NCBI RefSeq assembly: GCF_037076565.1
Contig: NZ_AP029028.1
Coordinates: 3,782,001 to 3,846,000, forward strand
Reading direction: 5' to 3'
DNA length: 64,000 nucleotides
DNA from: Herbaspirillum sp. DW155
Lineage (GTDB): Bacteria; Pseudomonadota; Gammaproteobacteria; Burkholderiales; Burkholderiaceae_D
The position numbers and the translations under genes are program-made. The notes beneath the pieces are model-generated. The model did not search any database and was not told where the DNA came from. It saw nothing but the letters and a program-made list of their open reading frames with translations. Below are positions 60,708-64,000 of this stretch, one piece after another (positions within the stretch are counted from its first letter, which is position 1; every line of letters begins with the position of its first letter).

Positions 60708-63490
60708 TTCAACACCCCCGGTGCGCCCTGACGGGCGGCTTTCAAGAGGCATTCCCTGCACACCTCACCGGGCATCTGCGGCAAGATGACGTTGCCCCGG
60801 ATCGGCCCATCAAACAGCTTTTGCGCGGCATGGATGGTGATCTTCCCCGGACACAACACCGTAATGTTCCCACCCTCGATGGCGATGCTGGCCCCACCCG
60901 CCGTGGCCAGCGTGATCCTGCGGGCCGCTGCCCAGTTCACGCCCGCATTGGCGCTGACGATCCGCAACTGATCACGCGCCTGCACGGCCAGTCCGCCGGA
61001 CTGTGCCTGCACATCGATGTCGCGCTGTGCAGCGATCATCTGCAGGCCGATGCCCTGGTCGCCGGCAGCAGTTGCCCCGGCCAGCAATCCGATGGCCTGC
61101 TGCGTGCGCAGCCGGAATTGCTGACCACTGACGTGCTGGGCATCCTGTCCGACGATCAGGCTGACGCCCCCGCCATTGGCCATCTGCAGATGCTGTCCGG
61201 CCACCACGCCCAGTCCTTCCTTTGCAGCGATCTGGATCAGCGGCGTGCTGGTGGCAGGCAGTTCCTGCTGCGCGATCTCGGCCTGTCCGTCAATGGCCTG
61301 CTTCATCGCATCGGGTCCCTCTGCCATGCCCACCGTGCGATGTGTGCGGACTGCCTCGCCGAAGGTCTTGCTGAGGTGTGCAGCCTGTCGTGCCATCGCC
61401 CGCTGGCCCATGTTGTCTCCAGCGGGGTCACGATGCTGGGCGCGATGTTCCACCCGATAACTGGAGAACAGAATGCCGCGTCCCGCACGTATCACCCCAT
61501 AGGCATCGGTACGCAATTCCACGCCCGTGCCACGGAAGCTGCCGCGATAATTGTCGGCGCTGTGGATCAGGTGACCCAGGTTCAGTTCGGTGCCGGCCTG
61601 GGTGGTCTTGAGCTGGATGCGGCCACGGTCGTTGCTGTCGTCGAAGAGCAGCTGGTTGTATCCCCAGCCACCAAACTCCTTGGAGCGGATGCCCCATTGC
61701 GCAGCAGAATTGCGATGCCCGTCGAGATCGGCACTGGCACCATGCCAGGTCGGCGCGTGACCGCCCGCCAGATTGCCCTGGCCGCTGATGGCGGTATCGC
61801 CGGCTTGTTGAAAAATCTGGATTTCGGCAGAAACCTTCACCTCGCCACCGGGCGTTGCAGCGACACCGCCCTCCCCACGGCCGTTGTAGAGGGCACCGAG
61901 CACAATCGGTCGCTCCAGGTCGTTTTCGATGAATTGCACGAGGACTTCCTGCCCGATGCGCGGCAGGAACTGCATCCCCATGCCCGGTCCGGCGCAGCGC
62001 TGGCCCACCCGTACCCAGCAGGTCGCGGCCGCATCATCGTGCCGTCCCTGCCAGTGGAAACGGATGCGCACGCGGCCCAGCCGGTCGCAGCAGAGTTCAT
62101 CGGGACCGTTGGGCTGAGTCTGCCCCCGGTCGCCGACCACGATGGCGCTCTGGCTGCCCTGCGCCAATGCATGAGGCCGGCGCTCCAGGCCCGTGCCATC
62201 GGCCAGCACGGGGCGCCAGGGGATGTCGGCGCGGATTGCTTCGAACACATTGGCGTATCCCATGCGGCGCGCCAGCGCGATCAAGTCCTGATCGCTGGCC
62301 AGAGTCGCTGCCGTCCCGGTGGTCTTGAGGCAGGCAGCGATGGCCTCGTCCAGCAGGACAGGCAAGGGGCCGAACAATTCGGCCAGTGCCGCTTCGGTCT
62401 GCGCAGGCAGATTGTTGACGCCCACACCGAGCACCGAGAGCACGGCATAGTCACGTTCCTGCCCGGCCAACGGTCCCTGCATCAAGGCGAAGCGCGATCC
62501 CGCCTGCAAGCTGCGCACCGTGCCGCGTCCGCGCCAGAGCTTGTTGCGGGCTTCGGCGGCTTCCATCATCAGGCGTGCGTGGCGGTCTGCGGCGTGGCCG
62601 TCGTCATGGGCGAACGGGCCTGCGCTGTCGTAGCTTTCCAGCCAGGGTGCAGCGCGGCCGCCGAATGCATGATGGGTGGGGATGCTTGAGGCGATGGCTT
62701 GTTTGTTCTGGTAGTCGTAGGCCAGCAGCGTGTAGCTGGCCGCTTGCAGGCTGCGGCAGGCGGCCAGGGCATGGATGACGTCCCGTTGCTCCTGCTCCCG
62801 GGCGCCATGAAAGCGGATGCCGCGATGGGCCGCGCTGGTCGCATCTTCGGGAAAGGAACTGCGCGCAGTACTGTCGGCAAAGATCACCATGCGATGTCCC
62901 TGCGGGCTGGCTGCATGTTCTTCCATGCGCCATGAGAGCCCTTCACCGGCCAGCAGGCGGCTGATGAAATCGAAATGCGTCTGACGGTATTGGACGGTAT
63001 AGCTGCGCAGCGGCAAGCGGCCCAGGCACGTCAGCGCATCGGCAGACCAATGCCAGTCGGCATGTTGCGGGAATTCACGGAAGACGTCTTCGACCACTTC
63101 CAGCAGGCTCTTGTCTTGCCAGACGCGGCTGGTGCTGGCTTGTGTGAGCAGCCAGAGCCAGGGCGCCAGACGCAGGCGATAGCGACAGAAACCGCCATCA
63201 CCACCCAGTTTGGCGACTTCATGGATCAGCCCGGTACTTCGCCGGACACCGCCGTCGGCCAGGCGCATCTCCAGCGTGGCGCGGCGACCCAGCAGGGAAC
63301 TCGGCGCTGCATCCGCCTCCAGGCTCAGGACGATCACTTCGGTAGCGCCCACCGCATGCAAGGCGTCGACAGCGGCATAGGCCTCGACCAGGAAGCGGTC
63401 CTCGGTTTGACCGGCAATATCCAGGCGGTACAAGCGCGTTGCCGCAGAAAAGCGGATCAGGCGGGAGAGCAGACGGCTGGTGGTATCCAT
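60704..63490 (-). CDS. vgrG: T6SS spike protein VgrG with DUF2345 extension
   Basis: A 928-residue VgrG. It has a Gp27-like N-terminal region (FSAATRLYRLDIAGQTEDRF, SYTVQYRQTHFDFISRLLAGEG), a Gp5-like OB fold near 480-570 (DRLGRVRIRFHWQG, WVRVGQRCAGPGMGMQFLPR, ERPIVLGALYNG), then a long DUF2345 beta-helix part ending with PGEVCRECLLKA. It forms the tip of the T6SS tube. The start is set at the ATG at 63490 (MDTTSRLLSRLI) by homology; an ATG 11 codons upstream is possible, and neither has a clear ribosome site. No T6SS core genes are nearby, so this is an orphan VgrG island. Confidence 0.93.
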   Translation of the reverse strand: MDTTSRLLSRLIRFSAATRLYRLDIAGQTEDRFLVEAYAAVDALHAVGATEVIVLSLEADAAPSSLLGRRATLEMRLADGGVRRSTGLIHEVAKLGGDGGFCRYRLRLAPWLWLLTQASTSRVWQDKSLLEVVEDVFREFPQHADWHWSADALTCLGRLPLRSYTVQYRQTHFDFISRLLAGEGLSWRMEEHAASPQGHRMVIFADSTARSSFPEDATSAAHRGIRFHGAREQEQRDVIHALAACRSLQAASYTLLAYDYQNKQAIASSIPTHHAFGGRAAPWLESYDSAGPFAHDDGHAADRHARLMMEAAEARNKLWRGRGTVRSLQAGSRFALMQGPLAGQERDYAVLSVLGVGVNNLPAQTEAALAELFGPLPVLLDEAIAACLKTTGTAATLASDQDLIALARRMGYANVFEAIRADIPWRPVLADGTGLERRPHALAQGSQSAIVVGDRGQTQPNGPDELCCDRLGRVRIRFHWQGRHDDAAATCWVRVGQRCAGPGMGMQFLPRIGQEVLVQFIENDLERPIVLGALYNGRGEGGVAATPGGEVKVSAEIQIFQQAGDTAISGQGNLAGGHAPTWHGASADLDGHRNSAAQWGIRSKEFGGWGYNQLLFDDSNDRGRIQLKTTQAGTELNLGHLIHSADNYRGSFRGTGVELRTDAYGVIRAGRGILFSSYRVEHRAQHRDPAGDNMGQRAMARQAAHLSKTFGEAVRTHRTVGMAEGPDAMKQAIDGQAEIAQQELPATSTPLIQIAAKEGLGVVAGQHLQMANGGGVSLIVGQDAQHVSGQQFRLRTQQAIGLLAGATAAGDQGIGLQMIAAQRDIDVQAQSGGLAVQARDQLRIVSANAGVNWAAARRITLATAGGASIAIEGGNITVLCPGKITIHAAQKLFDGPIRGNVILPQMPGEVCRECLLKAARQGAPGVLK

Positions 63491-63640
63491 GAAGGGGGGC
63501 GGTGTGCAATGACGGGCCGCCATTCTTGTTCGGCCCGTGCGCCATCATGGAAAAGATCAGAAAAAAACGGCCAGCAATCGAAAATCAGCGATTCGTTTTT
63601 CAAATTATTTGGATGATTTCTCCAACTTCTGACAGCCATC

Positions 63641-63671
63641 AAAAAAGCCCACGTCCGTGAAGACGTGGGCT
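63641..63671 (-). terminator. Terminator of the cytochrome c gene
   Basis: GCCCACGTC (63647-63655) and GACGTGGGC (63662-63670) form a 9-bp stem; on the minus strand a run of six T follows. Confidence 0.9.
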
Positions 63672-63744
63672 CGCAGAGATCAAGGCTGCACAGACCGCCA
63701 GCCGCTGCCCTGGAGCAGCGGCTGACAGGCCCGTCCCTCAAGGC

Positions 63745-64000
63745 TTACTGCCTGGCCAGCGGCGCACTGCCCGCCTCCGTCGCTTTCTTCTCCGGCAATT
63801 GCTTGCGCACCTTGGCCACATCGGACGCACTCACCGACGACGCCTGGTTGCCCCAGCTGCTGCGGATGAAGGTGACCACATCGGCCACTTCCTGATCCGA
63901 CAGGCGGCTGGCAAAGCCCGGCATGGCGAATTGCGTCGGGGCCTTGTGGGTCCAGGGCATTTCGGCACCTTCCAGCACGATGCGGATCAGCGACGCCGGG
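63745..64000 (-). CDS. Cytochrome c C-terminus (partial, cut by window edge)
   Basis: The last 84 or so codons of a class I cytochrome c domain: IVLEGAEMPWTHKAPTQ, then FAMPGFASRLSDQEVADVVT with the probable haem methionine in MPGF, and FIRSSWGN. The haem-binding CxxCH lies outside the window. The pattern matches cytochrome c subunits of membrane-bound alcohol or sugar-acid dehydrogenases. The C-terminal tail (KQLPEKKATEAGSAPLARQ) is charged. A good terminator follows. Confidence 0.85.
   Translation of the reverse strand, partial: PASLIRIVLEGAEMPWTHKAPTQFAMPGFASRLSDQEVADVVTFIRSSWGNQASSVSASDVAKVRKQLPEKKATEAGSAPLARQ

Overview
The window is GC-rich, densely coded DNA. Its gene content (chorismate synthase, LplT/Aas-type fusion, TAXI solute receptor, many LysR/GntR regulators beside organic-acid genes, a VgrG island) fits a betaproteobacterium. 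Oxalobacteraceae, and Herbaspirillum in particular, is my best guess from protein flavour alone. There are no rRNA or tRNA genes to confirm it.

Layout. 0-8.6 kb: housekeeping genes (aroC, a lysophospholipid flippase/acyltransferase fusion, a CBS protein, DUF962, YihY) and an operon of wrbA, DUF2069 and an FAD-linked 2-hydroxyacid dehydrogenase. 8.9-13.3 kb: pldA and gor face each other. Their shared hairpin is split and duplicated by an IS1182-type insertion sequence. 13.3-16.3 kb: divergent Fe(III)-type ABC permease and ATPase genes without a binding protein. 16.3-21.9 kb: a small ORF behind a LexA-like box, a TAXI receptor, then cynS with a nitrate/cyanate-type ABC system whose permease is reduced to 41 codons. 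21.3-25.1 kb: PAS histidine kinase, NarL-type regulator, GntR and LysR regulators. 25.2-27.4 kb: DUF1445 protein plus MFS transporter. 27.5-30.3 kb: a decay zone with an SDR fragment, a DUF2268 gene broken by a folded 268-bp element, and a hexapeptide-transferase fragment around an intact FGE-like lipoprotein-sized gene. 30.3-34.9 kb: tartrate/D-malate dehydrogenase, LysR, GntR and an oxalate/formate-type MFS transporter. 35-41 kb: CPA1 antiporter, a small coiled-coil protein, and an ABC operon with two unlike binding proteins. 41-45.2 kb: an epimerase-like protein, a ferredoxin reductase, an RNA leader with a 22-codon ORF and terminator before an ornithine-type aminotransferase, and an NlpC/P60 lipoprotein. 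45.2-55.9 kb: a sugar-acid type cluster (GntR, Ldh2-family dehydrogenase, IlvD/Edd dehydratase, hydroxyacid dehydrogenase, MalK/UgpC-type ABC transporter). 56-63.5 kb: a type VI secretion VgrG island with a DUF4123 adaptor, a Tle1-type phospholipase effector and duplicated DUF3304 lipoprotein genes. The right edge cuts a cytochrome c gene.

How it fits together. Most clusters pair a transporter with a local regulator and one to three enzymes, as in a soil or plant-associated organism that uses many organic acids. Several candidate operators can be read directly: a palindromic GGTCWGACC core near two GntR genes and two other promoters, LysR T-N11-A boxes, a LacI-type palindrome and a LexA box. 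The most unusual items are the highly folded 268-bp element (two copies with compensating base changes), the in-frame gutted permease of the cyanate transporter, the mosaic duplicated immunity genes with an orphan effector head, and the leader RNA before the aminotransferase.
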